NCBI GenBank assembly: GCA_022842065.1
Contig: JALHQH010000007.1
Location: forward strand, 242,125-306,124
Source: Caldilineaceae bacterium
GTDB lineage: Bacteria; Chloroflexota; Anaerolineae; Caldilineales; Caldilineaceae
Direction of reading: 5' to 3'
Length of the DNA: 64,000 nucleotides
Positions 55,348 through 63,913 of the stretch are shown here, piece after piece. Every line of letters begins with the position of its first letter. Positions within the stretch are counted from its first letter, which is position 1. The notes below the pieces were generated by a model. That model was not told the DNA's origin. It worked only from the letters and a program-made list of their open reading frames with translations, and searched no databases. Both the position numbers and the translations under genes were made by a program.

Positions 55348-55416
55348 GGGCTAGAGGACAACGCCGGGTAAACCCGGCTACAGGAGCCGGGTTTACCCGG
55401 CGTTGTCCTCTAGCCC
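55348..55416. repeat. Perfect 32-bp inverted repeat between menH and menE
   Basis: The arms 55348-55379 and 55385-55416 are exact complements (core gaggacaacgccgggtaaac) with a 5-base loop acagg. In the transcript this would form a very stable hairpin, which may attenuate or protect the mRNA. Confidence 0.85.
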
Positions 55417-55455
55417 GAGTGTCCACTGGGCGCGTTTACGGCGGGGCGGCTTAGC

Positions 55456-56928
55456 CTACGCGCTTTCAAGGGTCAACAATTTGATCACTGCGCGCCGCTC
55501 AATTTTGCCGGAGGCGGTTTGGGGCAGCGCGGGTGTGAAGGCAATCAGCCGTGGCTGTTTGTAGCCGGCCAGCCGTTGCCGACTAAAGGCCAGTAATTCT
55601 GCCGCGCTCACCGCCGCGTCGGGGTGACATTCCACCAACGCCGCCACCCGCTCGCCCCATTCCGAATCGGGCAGCCCGACGACGGCCACCGCGGCCACCG
55701 CGGGGTGCTGGCGCAAAACGCTTTCCACTTCGGCGGGGTAAACATTTTCGCCGCCGCTGTTGATCAGATCGCTGCGCCGTTGTACCACCCAGAGATCACC
55801 CTCCTCATCGAGATAACCGATGTCACCGGTATAGAGTTCACCGTTGCGGATCGTCTTGGCGGTCGCGTCCGGGTTCTGATAGTAGCCGGCCATCACGGTA
55901 GGACCAGAGATAACAATTTCGCCTTTTTCGCCAGGTAGCATGGGGTCGCCCACTTCATCAATAATGCGAATCGTTGAGAACATCAACGCTTTACCCACAC
56001 TACGCGGTTTGTTGATCACATCTTCCGGGCGCATGGTGGCCACTTGGGACGCCGCTTCGGTGAGGCCGTAGGTGGTAGCAATCGGTGCACCACTGGCGAG
56101 GCCGGCGGCTAACAGTTCACCGGTCGCGGCCGCCCCGCCGAGCAGAATGTGACGTAGCGATGAAGGCCAGGGTTGGCCCTGACGCCGTACCAGCAGCCGG
56201 TGCAACATCGTCGGCACGACCGAAGTCAGGGTAATCTGGTCGTGGTCCAGGCTATGGTTAAAGGCTTCGAGCTCAAAACGCTCGTGCAACACAATCGCCG
56301 TGCCATAGAGACAGGAACGAAAGACCACGGCCAGTCCGCCCACATGGTACAGGGGTAGACAGCTCAGCCAACGGTCGTGCGGCAGCAAGCCCAGCCGGTA
56401 GGAAGAGGCCGTCGCCCCCCAGAAGTGGTTGGCAAAGGTGAGCACCGCCCCTTTCGGTCGGCCAGTCGTGCCTGAGGTGTAGACGATGGCTTGGGGCGCG
56501 TCCATGAGAAACTGAGTTTTTCCCAAAAACTCAGTTTCTGCTCCCTGTAGATCTGGCACTGGCACAACGCGACAGTTGCCGTCGACCGCCACTTGCGCCA
56601 CCGTAGTAGTAAACACCTCAGCATAGACCAGCAGCGCCGCGTCACTTTGCCCCACTTGCCAACCCAGTTCAGCCGGCGTCAAACGCGTGTTGAGTGGCAC
56701 CAGGACCGCGCCAACGCGCGCGCAGGCATGAATCAGGCAAAGATACGCCAGCCCATTCGGCAAAAGCAACGCCACATGCTGGCCCGGCGTCACGCCGTGG
56801 GCGATCAAACCGATAGCATACGCATCGACTAGGCGATTCAATTCACTGTAACGCCACTGTGCCTCACCGATGATCAGCGCGGTGGCATGTGGTGTTGCCT
56901 GGGTGCGGGCGATTAGCCAGTCTTGCAT
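55456..56928 (-). CDS. menE: o-Succinylbenzoate-CoA ligase
   Basis: The ATG at 56928 has GGAG 9 bases upstream; an in-frame TTG lies 9 bases earlier. The 490-aa acyl-adenylate enzyme shows QAIVYTSGTTGRPKGAVL (P-loop-like A3), ATTYGLTEAAS (A5), ELYTGDIGYLDEEG (A7) and the C-terminal lysine motif ASGKIERRAV. It activates o-succinylbenzoate with CoA in menaquinone synthesis. A 15-bp palindrome in the coding sequence (56507-56539) supplies ETEFLGKTQFLMD just before the A3 motif and looks like an in-frame insertion. Confidence 0.9.
   Translation of the reverse strand: MQDWLIARTQATPHATALIIGEAQWRYSELNRLVDAYAIGLIAHGVTPGQHVALLLPNGLAYLCLIHACARVGAVLVPLNTRLTPAELGWQVGQSDAALLVYAEVFTTTVAQVAVDGNCRVVPVPDLQGAETEFLGKTQFLMDAPQAIVYTSGTTGRPKGAVLTFANHFWGATASSYRLGLLPHDRWLSCLPLYHVGGLAVVFRSCLYGTAIVLHERFELEAFNHSLDHDQITLTSVVPTMLHRLLVRRQGQPWPSSLRHILLGGAAATGELLAAGLASGAPIATTYGLTEAASQVATMRPEDVINKPRSVGKALMFSTIRIIDEVGDPMLPGEKGEIVISGPTVMAGYYQNPDATAKTIRNGELYTGDIGYLDEEGDLWVVQRRSDLINSGGENVYPAEVESVLRQHPAVAAVAVVGLPDSEWGERVAALVECHPDAAVSAAELLAFSRQRLAGYKQPRLIAFTPALPQTASGKIERRAVIKLLTLESA
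56507..56539. repeat. Palindrome inside menE
   Basis: AGAAACTGAGTTTTT and AAAAACTCAGTTTCT (15 bp, exact complements) flank CCC. Confidence 0.85.
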
Positions 56929-57230
56929 TGAAGTCAACTCCGAAAACAGTAAACCAGGTCAAATTAGGTTGGCAACCGGTTCGCTAGAGACGGATTCAGG
57001 AGACGCAGATCGGGTCGTCTGTCATTTGCGCTTTCTAGAGCTGCGTCTATACACCTACGCCATCACCGAATGCCGATCCAAGGGTTAATGGTGGTTAAGA
57101 AAATAGATCGGTGTACCGAGATATTTTTTATCTCCATAAACCCTCGCCTACCAGCTGCCGTCACTGGGTAACTGGGATCGATTCTACTCTAGCACAATTT
57201 CGCTGACACTGCACTAGCAACAAAGCAATG
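56929..57230. other. Spacer between menB and menE
   Basis: These 302 bases hold no gene. The stretch includes short A/T-rich parts near 57100-57140 but no clear terminator or promoter hexamers. menE may have its own promoter here. Confidence 0.4.
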
Positions 57231-58079
57231 TCACGGCCGCCACGGGTACTTACGGAAATTGGGCTTGCGTTTCTCGACAAAGGCGTTGCGCCCTTCGGAG
57301 CCTTCTTCGGTCATGTAGAAGAGCATGGTGGCGTCGCCGGCCAGCGCTTGTAACCCTAGTTGACCATCGCAATCGGCATTGAGACCGGCCTTGAGGAAAC
57401 GAATCGCCAGCGGGCTCTTGGCCAGAATCTCCTGGGCCCAGTCGACCCCTTCAGCCTCCAGTTGCTCGATGCCCACCACTTTGTTGACCAGCCCCATATC
57501 AAGCGCTTCCTGGGCGTTGTATTGGCGGCAGAGATACCAGATCTCGCGCGCCTTCTTCTGCCCGACAATGCGGGCGAGATAGCTGGAACCCAACCCGCCA
57601 TCAAAACTACCGACAATCGGGCCGGTTTGGCCAAAGACAGCATTATCGGCGGCAATCGTCAGGTCGCAGATCACATGGAGCACATGGCCGCCACCGATGG
57701 CATAACCGCCTACCAGCGCGATCACCGGCTTGGGCATGGTGCGGATAATGCGTTGCAACTCGAGCACATTGAGCCGGGCCATCCCTTTGTCGTCAATATA
57801 GCCGGCATGGCCGCGCACCTTCTGGTCGCCGCCGGCACAGAAGGAGTAGACCCCATCTTTGGGCGAAGGGCCATTGCCGGTGAGCAACACGACGCCGATC
57901 TCGTCATCCATCCAGGCTTCGCGAAAAGCTTCGATCATCTGGTCAATCGTCTGCGGCCGAAAGGCGTTGCGCACTTCCGGGCGATTAAAGGCAATGCGCG
58001 CCATGCCGTCGGCTTTGTGATAGGTAATGTCGGTGTATTCTTTGACCTGTTGCCAGGCGACAGCAGTTGTTTGGGTCAT
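57231..58079 (-). CDS. menB: 1,4-Dihydroxy-2-naphthoyl-CoA synthase
   Basis: AAGGAG lies 5 bases before the ATG, 9 bases after the menD stop. The 282-aa crotonase-fold protein carries the MenB motif [13 protein letters not shown] and [40 protein letters not shown], and the terminal [13 protein letters not shown] typical of MenB. It closes the second ring by Dieckmann-type condensation of o-succinylbenzoyl-CoA. Confidence 0.95.
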   Translation of the reverse strand: MTQTTAVAWQQVKEYTDITYHKADGMARIAFNRPEVRNAFRPQTIDQMIEAFREAWMDDEIGVVLLTGNGPSPKDGVYSFCAGGDQKVRGHAGYIDDKGMARLNVLELQRIIRTMPKPVIALVGGYAIGGGHVLHVICDLTIAADNAVFGQTGPIVGSFDGGLGSSYLARIVGQKKAREIWYLCRQYNAQEALDMGLVNKVVGIEQLEAEGVDWAQEILAKSPLAIRFLKAGLNADCDGQLGLQALAGDATMLFYMTEEGSEGRNAFVEKRKPNFRKYPWRP

Positions 58080-58088
58080 GATGGCTCC

Positions 58089-59867
58089 TTATTCGGTAGA
58101 TTGGGTGATTGGTGATTGGGTGATTGCCTGTAGCACTTGCTGGGCAACCACCTGTTGATGTTGATAATCCGTTGCGCCGTCAGTCTGCACTTCGATGATC
58201 GTGGGGACGTTACCCTTGATACTTTGAGCAAACGCGGCGGCAAAGCTCGCCTGGTCATCGGCGCGCAGATGTTGCAGGCCATAGAGTTGGGCCACATGGG
58301 TAAAATCCAGTCCATGCGGGGTGAGAAAGAGCGGCGTGAATTGGGGCTCAAACTTGGCGACGGGCAAGCGGCGGAAGATGCTGCCCCCGTCGTTGTTGAG
58401 CAGCACAATCGTCACATTGCGCAGATCATGTTGGCGGATCGCGAGCAGCCCATTCATGTCGTGATAGAAAGAGACATCGCCGATGATCAGTACAAGCGGC
58501 GCATCATCGGTAGCCGCGATGCCCAACGCCGTAGAGGTAACGCCGTCGATACCACTCGCCCCCCGGTTGCCAAAGATCTGGATCGGGCGGTTGTGCGGTG
58601 CGCCCAATTGATCAAGATGGCGGACAGGCAAACTGTTACCGATCATCAGGCGCGCCCCGGCGGGCAAACTGTCCACCACCGCGGCTACCACCGCGCCGTC
58701 AAAGAAATGGTCCCGACAATAGGTGGCAGTGACCTGTTGGGCCAGCGCTTCGGTCTGTCGTAACGCCTTAGTCCAAGTCCCGTCCCCACGGTTCAGCCCC
58801 TGCGCGGTGAGTTGTGCCACCACCTGTTGGCAGAGCAGTGCCGCATCTGCCTGCAAAAAGTAGTTGACCAGATGGCTGTCATCGGCCCAAATGCCATTGT
58901 CGCGCACATGGAGGTAATGGGTGGGCGGGGTGCTGCTGAGATAACTGTTGAGCCACTTAGAAGTCGGCACCGCGCCAAAACGAATAACCAGATCGGGCGC
59001 GCCCCAGGGTGCTTTGCCCCCTTGTAGATAACTCTCGTAGCCACCCATGACCAGGTCACTATCGACCGCCACACCAAAGCGCACACCGGAGAGGGGATCG
59101 GTCACCAGCCCATAGCCACTCATTTTCGCGAATGCCGCCACTTGCGCCCCGAAGTCACCGCCGGGACAGCCCGGACCACAGACGATTAGCCCGCGTTCAT
59201 GCTGGGCAATCAGCGTCGTCACCTGCTCGACCTGCTCGGCGGTTGGTGCCATCAGCCCCCGTACAATCTGCACGGCGGGGCGCGCCAACGGGGGCAGTTC
59301 GGGTAAAGGCAGCGCATCCGGCTCCAGCGGTTGGCGGAAAGGAAAGTTGAGATGAACCGGCCCTTTAACCACACCGGCGGCTATGCCATAGGCACGCGCG
59401 GCCACGGTCCGCAGTGAACGCAGGGTTAAGGCAGCTGGATTAGCCTGGGGGATTGCCAGATCAAAGGACCAGAGCACATGGTCACCATACATTTTGACCT
59501 GATCAATCGTCTGGTTTGCCCCGCTGTAGCGCACATCGTGCGGCCGGTCGGCGGTGAGAACGAGCAATGGCACTTGTGACTGGTACGCCTCGACCACCGC
59601 TGGGTGAAATTCCGCCGCCGCCGTGCCCGAGGTGCAGACCACGGCCACTGGTCGGTCGGTCGCCAACGCCAGCCCCAAGGCAAAAAAGGCTGCGCTGCGC
59701 TCATCCAGATGCAGATAGAACTTAACGTCAGGATGGCGTGCAAAGGCCAGGGTCAACGGCGTCGAGCGCGAGCCTGGCGCAATACAAACCGCCCTCAAAC
59801 CGCAGGCGGCCAGCTCGGCGACAAAGGTGTCAGCCCACGCTAGATTTGGATTTTGTGCAGGTGTCAT
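58089..59867 (-). CDS. menD: SEPHCHC synthase (2-succinyl-5-enolpyruvyl-6-hydroxy-3-cyclohexene-1-carboxylate synthase)
   Basis: The 592-aa thiamine-diphosphate enzyme has CIAPGSRSTPLTLAFARHP, LDERSAAFFALGLA, VCTSGTAAAEFHPAVVEA and TADRPHDVRYSGANQTIDQ in the N-terminal half. The cofactor region is IIGDVSFYHDMNGLL with NNDGGSIFRRLP. It joins isochorismate and 2-oxoglutarate in menaquinone synthesis. It is the first gene before menB and probably co-transcribed with it. The site before the ATG (AGGGT) is modest. Confidence 0.95.
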   Translation of the reverse strand: MTPAQNPNLAWADTFVAELAACGLRAVCIAPGSRSTPLTLAFARHPDVKFYLHLDERSAAFFALGLALATDRPVAVVCTSGTAAAEFHPAVVEAYQSQVPLLVLTADRPHDVRYSGANQTIDQVKMYGDHVLWSFDLAIPQANPAALTLRSLRTVAARAYGIAAGVVKGPVHLNFPFRQPLEPDALPLPELPPLARPAVQIVRGLMAPTAEQVEQVTTLIAQHERGLIVCGPGCPGGDFGAQVAAFAKMSGYGLVTDPLSGVRFGVAVDSDLVMGGYESYLQGGKAPWGAPDLVIRFGAVPTSKWLNSYLSSTPPTHYLHVRDNGIWADDSHLVNYFLQADAALLCQQVVAQLTAQGLNRGDGTWTKALRQTEALAQQVTATYCRDHFFDGAVVAAVVDSLPAGARLMIGNSLPVRHLDQLGAPHNRPIQIFGNRGASGIDGVTSTALGIAATDDAPLVLIIGDVSFYHDMNGLLAIRQHDLRNVTIVLLNNDGGSIFRRLPVAKFEPQFTPLFLTPHGLDFTHVAQLYGLQHLRADDQASFAAAFAQSIKGNVPTIIEVQTDGATDYQHQQVVAQQVLQAITQSPITQSTE

Positions 59868-60236
59868 TGGTGCTTACCCTATTTTCATGGGTGGGGGTTG
59901 ATGATTATGGGGTTGAAACCCCCAGCTATACTGAAGTCAAGTTGAGAACCGGCGTTTTGCTGGCTAACGGGATCGCGTGCGTCGCACTGACCGCCAACTG
60001 TTTCCAGTCCGCTAGATTCTTTGGTCAGTGCGACGCACGCTGACCGAAACTAGGGGTCTCATTCTGATTTGAGTATAACAACGAAAAGTCGCCGCAGCGA
60101 CTGCATTTCTGTGCCTAGCGCCTGCGGGCGCTTCTCGATGTTAGCCGGGGATTTTAATCCCACAGCTGAATCCCCATTTTCATTTCGCATGTCCACGACT
60201 CGGCTCTCGCCTGTCTCCCCATCTTGTGTCTCGTGT
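59868..60236. repeat. Spacer between menF and menD with inverted repeats
   Basis: The 18-bp arms gcgtgcgtcgcactgacc (59975-59992) and its exact complement (60023-60040) flank 30 bases. Other short pieces include ggggttgaaaccccc near 59910, a gccgcagcgac/gcctgcgggcgc stretch, and gtctcgtgtc words at 60205-60240. No gene is supported. Confidence 0.7.
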
Positions 60237-61751
60237 CTAATTTTCCACCCCCAACGCCTGTTGAATCGGCCTAAACTTCCAGCCAGTCTCGGCCCATTCT
60301 TTTTCCGGTTCGGAATCGGCGACGATGCCGGCCCCGGCGTAGAGCCAGACGCGCTGGCGCTGGGCCACCGCCGAGCGGATCGCCACGCCAAACGCGCCAT
60401 CCAGGTTGTGGTCGATCCAACCGACGGGGGCGGCGTACCAACCGCGCGGCACACTTTCGGCCTGGCTGATAAAGGCCAGCGCCTGTTCACGCGGGGAACC
60501 GCCTAGCGCCGGGGTAGGATGCAGCGTTTCGACCAGCGGGAGGACACCGGTCGCCGCGGCCAATTCGCCCTGGATCGGCGTGTAGAGATGCTGAATGTTG
60601 CTCAAGGTATAGACCACCGGCGCGTCGGGAATTTCTAGCTCAGCCCCCAGCCCGGTCAGGCGGCGGCGCATGGCGTCGACGACCAGGGCATGTTCATGGC
60701 GGTCTTTGGCTGAGTGGAGAAGGGTGTTGGCCAGTTCGGCATCCTCGGTAGGCGTGGCCCCGCGTTGAATCGAGCCGGCCAGCCCCATCGTCTCAAAGTG
60801 GCGACCTTGGGTGGCGATCAGCAATTCCGGCGTCGCCCCGAAAAAGGCGTGCTGGGGCTGCGGTTCAAAGAGAAAGGTGTAACACTCGGCATACCGTTGT
60901 TGGAGGGCCGCCAGCGCGTGGTCAAGATCAACTGGTTGGGGCATCTGTACTTCGCAGACACGGGCCAGCACAACTTTTTGCAGCGTCCCCGCCTGGAATT
61001 GATCCTGCGCCGCGCCGATCATCTGTGCCCAGCGTTCGAAGGGCATGGGATAGCTAATCTGATAACGGCTGCGGTTATCGTCAGCCAGAAAAGAGCTGTC
61101 AGGTGCGCCAGCAAAATTTTTCGGTTTATCACGATTCGTCACTGGCGCACCTGACAGCTCTCGCTGGACAAGACTTTTCTGGATAGATATAGGTGCCGAC
61201 ACCCCTGTCGGCCCGCTGGTGGGCACCGCGGCCAGCGCCGTCAGTTCGGCATAACATTGTTGCAGGGCGTCACGCAACTGTGTTTCATTTTCAGCGGGGC
61301 TTTCTTCCGGCCCCAGCAGCGCATTAATAGTCAGCCAACACTCCTGGTCATGTTGCACCAGTTGATAGTGAGGCAGAATAAAATGGGCCGGGTTAAAGCC
61401 AGACCACGCCAGATCCGGCACAAAATCCTCGCGGAAGGCAAAGCCGCCAAAGAGACGCGGGGCCGCCAGCGGATCGGTGGTGTGTAAAGTCACGGCGTGA
61501 TCAAAAAGTGCGCGCGCCTGCCGTTCGATGCCCTGAAAGCGGGTTTCGCCCCAGGCCATCAAGTCAGCGGCAATGCCCATGCCGGCAAAGGTGATGCCCG
61601 TACGGCCATCGCGCCAGTAAAAACGGGGCCGGCCCAGGGCATAGCGTAAGAACAGGGCCGGATCAACGCCTGGGGCGCGCAAACTATAACTGACCAGCCG
61701 CCCATGTTGCTCGACCTGATACTCGGTGAGGGGGAAGTGCGTCGTGGTCAT
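60237..61751 (-). CDS. menF: Isochorismate synthase
   Basis: The 504-aa chorismate-utilising enzyme has LQKVVLARVCEV, FFGATPELLI, MGLAGSIQRGATPTEDAELA, HPTPALGGSPREQAL and RGWYAAPVGWID, all typical of MenF/EntC. It makes isochorismate for MenD. Residues about 190-222 are an atypical Ser/Lys/Asn-rich loop coded by an inverted repeat (61092-61161), longer than expected for the family. The ATG begins 2 bases after the TetR gene stop, so the two are co-transcribed. Confidence 0.92.
   Translation of the reverse strand: MTTTHFPLTEYQVEQHGRLVSYSLRAPGVDPALFLRYALGRPRFYWRDGRTGITFAGMGIAADLMAWGETRFQGIERQARALFDHAVTLHTTDPLAAPRLFGGFAFREDFVPDLAWSGFNPAHFILPHYQLVQHDQECWLTINALLGPEESPAENETQLRDALQQCYAELTALAAVPTSGPTGVSAPISIQKSLVQRELSGAPVTNRDKPKNFAGAPDSSFLADDNRSRYQISYPMPFERWAQMIGAAQDQFQAGTLQKVVLARVCEVQMPQPVDLDHALAALQQRYAECYTFLFEPQPQHAFFGATPELLIATQGRHFETMGLAGSIQRGATPTEDAELANTLLHSAKDRHEHALVVDAMRRRLTGLGAELEIPDAPVVYTLSNIQHLYTPIQGELAAATGVLPLVETLHPTPALGGSPREQALAFISQAESVPRGWYAAPVGWIDHNLDGAFGVAIRSAVAQRQRVWLYAGAGIVADSEPEKEWAETGWKFRPIQQALGVEN
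61092..61161. repeat. 20-bp inverted repeat inside menF
   Basis: AGAGCTGTCAGGTGCGCCAG (61092-61111) and its exact complement (61142-61161) flank 30 bases. Flanking ccagaaaag/cttttctgg extends the dyad. The frame stays open across it. Confidence 0.85.
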
Positions 61752-61753
61752 AA

Positions 61754-62413
61754 TTAGGTGCTCGCAGTGGTGGTTGGCTGCGCCGGCTGGTTGAGACGCT
61801 CGGGTTGGTAGCCGACACTTTGCAGCAACATGGGTACCAACGCCTGCACAATCCGTTCCGAGGTCGGTTCGCCGGTGTAAACCCAGCGGATCACCAGGCT
61901 GTAGATCGCGCCCATCCAGGCATGAGCCACTACTTCGGTATCAAGCGGCGCAATCTCGCCCACTTCAACCGCTTCCGCCAGATAGGTCGCGATCAGACCG
62001 GCAAACCGATCATTGACCGCCAGCCGCTTCTGTTCAAAGGCATTGCCCAACCCCGACGCCTGCACCAACAGCACCTTGGCCTGGCGGCGATAGCGGCCAA
62101 AGGTGGCCAGGCAGGCTTCCAAGGCGGCCTGCACCTTGGCCATGCCGCGGTCGTGCTCCTGGATCGCCTCGACAATGCGCCGCTCCAGCAGGTTGGCGAA
62201 TTGATCGACCAGTGCCAGGAAGAGCTGCTCCTTGTTGGGAAAATGGAAATAGATCGAGCCTTTGGAAGTCTGCGACTCGTTGACAATCTCATCCATGCGC
62301 GTATCGTGATAACCTTTGCGCGCAAAGATATCCAGCGCCGCATCCAAAATACGCCCGAGGGTGCTGCCGCCGGCTTGCGGTTCGCTGGGGGTTTCTTGGC
62401 CAAACTTTAACAT
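61754..62413 (-). CDS. TetR-family regulator heading the men genes
   Basis: The 219-aa protein has the TetR helix-turn-helix (ILDAALDIFARKGYHDTRMD, QTSKGSIYFHFPNKEQLF) and a ligand-binding helical C-terminus. It is the first gene of the menF unit, 2 bases before menF, and its start lies about 17 bases from a perfect palindrome (62430-62451). Autoregulation and control of menF are therefore likely. The ligand is unknown. Confidence 0.9.
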   Translation of the reverse strand: MLKFGQETPSEPQAGGSTLGRILDAALDIFARKGYHDTRMDEIVNESQTSKGSIYFHFPNKEQLFLALVDQFANLLERRIVEAIQEHDRGMAKVQAALEACLATFGRYRRQAKVLLVQASGLGNAFEQKRLAVNDRFAGLIATYLAEAVEVGEIAPLDTEVVAHAWMGAIYSLVIRWVYTGEPTSERIVQALVPMLLQSVGYQPERLNQPAQPTTTAST

Positions 62414-62429
62414 AAGATCATCTCATTTC

Positions 62430-62451
62430 CTAGACCGACTAGTCGGTCTAG
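62430..62451. promoter_or_regulatory. 22-bp palindromic operator for the TetR regulator
   Basis: The half-site CTAGACCGACT is followed directly by its complement. The core GACCGACTAGTCGGTC is a common type of TetR-family operator. It lies between the TetR start and its presumed promoter. Confidence 0.8.
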
Positions 62452-62593
62452 TTGCTGCATAAAAAAGATTCGGCATTTCGCCTAGCTATAGCATACCATA
62501 GTTGGGGAAAATAACTGTAATTCTCTTCCCCAAAAGTGTGTTTGCAGGTTGATGATTATATTCGCATTATCTCCGCACAAGGAGCAGAACCAC

Positions 62594-62863
62594 ATGAACG
62601 GCGAAGATACCAAGATTACCTTTGACCTTGATCCAAATCACCTACCGGCAACCGATTGGTCCGCTTTTGATGCGATGACGGAAACCGAGCGTCACGCCGC
62701 AGCGCTTGCCGATCCAGATGCGTTGCCGGCGACTGAAGGTCAATTGGCAAGCGCACGACGCGTACCCAATGTCCGTGCGCTGCGCCGTAAGCTCAATCTG
62801 ACCTAGGAACAATTTGCGCGTACTTTCCACCTCTCACCTCTCACACAGAAAAGTAGATCTGGG
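62594..62863 (+). pseudogene. HTH antitoxin-like gene broken by an in-frame TAG
   Basis: AAGGAG precedes the ATG at 62594 by 9 bases. The 70-codon frame ends RVPNVRALRRKLNLT then TAG (62804-62806). Reading past the stop gives EQFARTFHL, so the uninterrupted sequence would be LRRKLNLT-Q-EQFARTFHL, the start of an XRE-type helix-turn-helix found in many antitoxins, with CAG changed to TAG. The rest of the HTH is missing and replaced by cacctctcacctctcac repeats. The gene is decayed. A truncated 70-residue product is still possible. Confidence 0.7.
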
Positions 62864-62923
62864 TAAAATGTGATACAATGGTATAACTTGTTGTGACACT
62901 AGATGTGGAGAAATGCGCTCGTT

Positions 62924-63178
62924 ATGCCAACCGCCCTTCGCCGTGGACCTTACCGATTTTACTTCTACCCGTACGATTGCCGGGAACCGCGGCATATGCA
63001 TATTGATCGTGAAGATCTGAGCGTCAAGCTGTGGCTTGATCCTGATGTAAGAGTAGAAGAAAATTTAGGCTATAACCGGCACGAACTCCGTGTCATTGAG
63101 CGCCTTGCCCGTGAGAATTTGGAGATACTACGCAATGAATGGGATAAATTCTGTCGGGGTCGTGCGAGTCACCCCTAA
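62924..63178 (+). CDS. DUF4160-like small protein
   Basis: I chose the ATG at 62924; an earlier in-frame ATG at 62903 is possible. The 84-aa protein has RFYFYPYDCREPRHMHIDRE and VKLWLDP, the DUF4160 pattern, and a helical C-terminus (ELRVIERLARENLEIL). It overlaps the next gene by 44 bases. The DUF4160/DUF2442 pair is often described as a possible toxin-antitoxin module; this is not demonstrated here. Confidence 0.78.
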   Translation: MPTALRRGPYRFYFYPYDCREPRHMHIDREDLSVKLWLDPDVRVEENLGYNRHELRVIERLARENLEILRNEWDKFCRGRASHP

Positions 63179-63479
63179 AGTGATGAAGGTCACCGTCACT
63201 GATGATACCTTGAGTGTGGATTTAGCCGATGGTCGCACCATTGCTGTGCCGCTGGTGTGGTATCCGCGTCTAGCCTACGGTACGGATCAAGAACGGTCAA
63301 ACTTTAAAATTGCTGGTGCAGGGTATGGGATTCACTGGCCGGATTTAGATGAAGATATCGGTGTCGAAGGCTTGTTGCTGGGTCAACAATCGCTGGAGAG
63401 TGAGGCTTCGTTTGCCCACTGGCTGGCGCAGCGTCCACAAGTCCAATCCGTGAGTGGGGCGGCAGCAGTTCCGGCTTAG
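63135..63479 (+). CDS. DUF2442-like small protein
   Basis: The ATG at 63135 has GGAG about 10 bases upstream and lies inside the end of the DUF4160-like gene. The 114-aa protein contains RVTPKVMKVTVTDDTLSVDL, VPLVWYPRLAYGT and GIHWPDLDEDIGVEGLL, the DUF2442 pattern. It is the likely partner or neutraliser of the preceding protein. Confidence 0.82.
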   Translation: MNGINSVGVVRVTPKVMKVTVTDDTLSVDLADGRTIAVPLVWYPRLAYGTDQERSNFKIAGAGYGIHWPDLDEDIGVEGLLLGQQSLESEASFAHWLAQRPQVQSVSGAAAVPA

Positions 63480-63913
63480 GGTAGACCGAGTTCGGAAATG
63501 AGCAGGGTCACATCACTGGTAAAAGGACTGCGGTCAAACATACGCGGTCCTTGATGCCTGCTGCGCTGGCGTAGCATCAAGGGCTAGCCGTGTTTGGTGC
63601 TTGCTTTGCCGCATCTCAGTGATCGATCTCACTTGGCACCAAGTTCAAAATCTACCTCAAACTTGAAGCACACCTGCCCAATTGCTCTTCTCACCCATTG
63701 CTTGACAAGAGAATTGTAAGTTAATATACTTACCATTAAACATCGTCTTATCTTCCTACTTGTATCGCACCGTCACCACGCATCATGTACAAACTGTGTA
63801 GGAAGTCAATAGATCAACGATAGGTCTTTTCTGGTATAGTCATTATGCATTACTTCGTTCCACCACATCGCGCTAATTTAACGTTGTCGTAATAGTTAGG
63901 GTATCAACAACCA
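63480..63913. other. Spacer before the PIN-domain gene
   Basis: It contains a short hairpin (cttgatgc ... gcatcaag, 63551-63582), the promoter at 63702-63730, an inverted ttcctac/gtaggaa pair, and an additional TATAGT near 63835. No further gene is seen. Confidence 0.5.
63702..63730 (+). promoter_or_regulatory. Near-consensus sigma-70 promoter
   Basis: TTGACA (63702-63707) is separated by 17 bases from TATACT (63725-63730). Transcription would reach the PIN-domain gene about 180 bases downstream. Confidence 0.65.
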
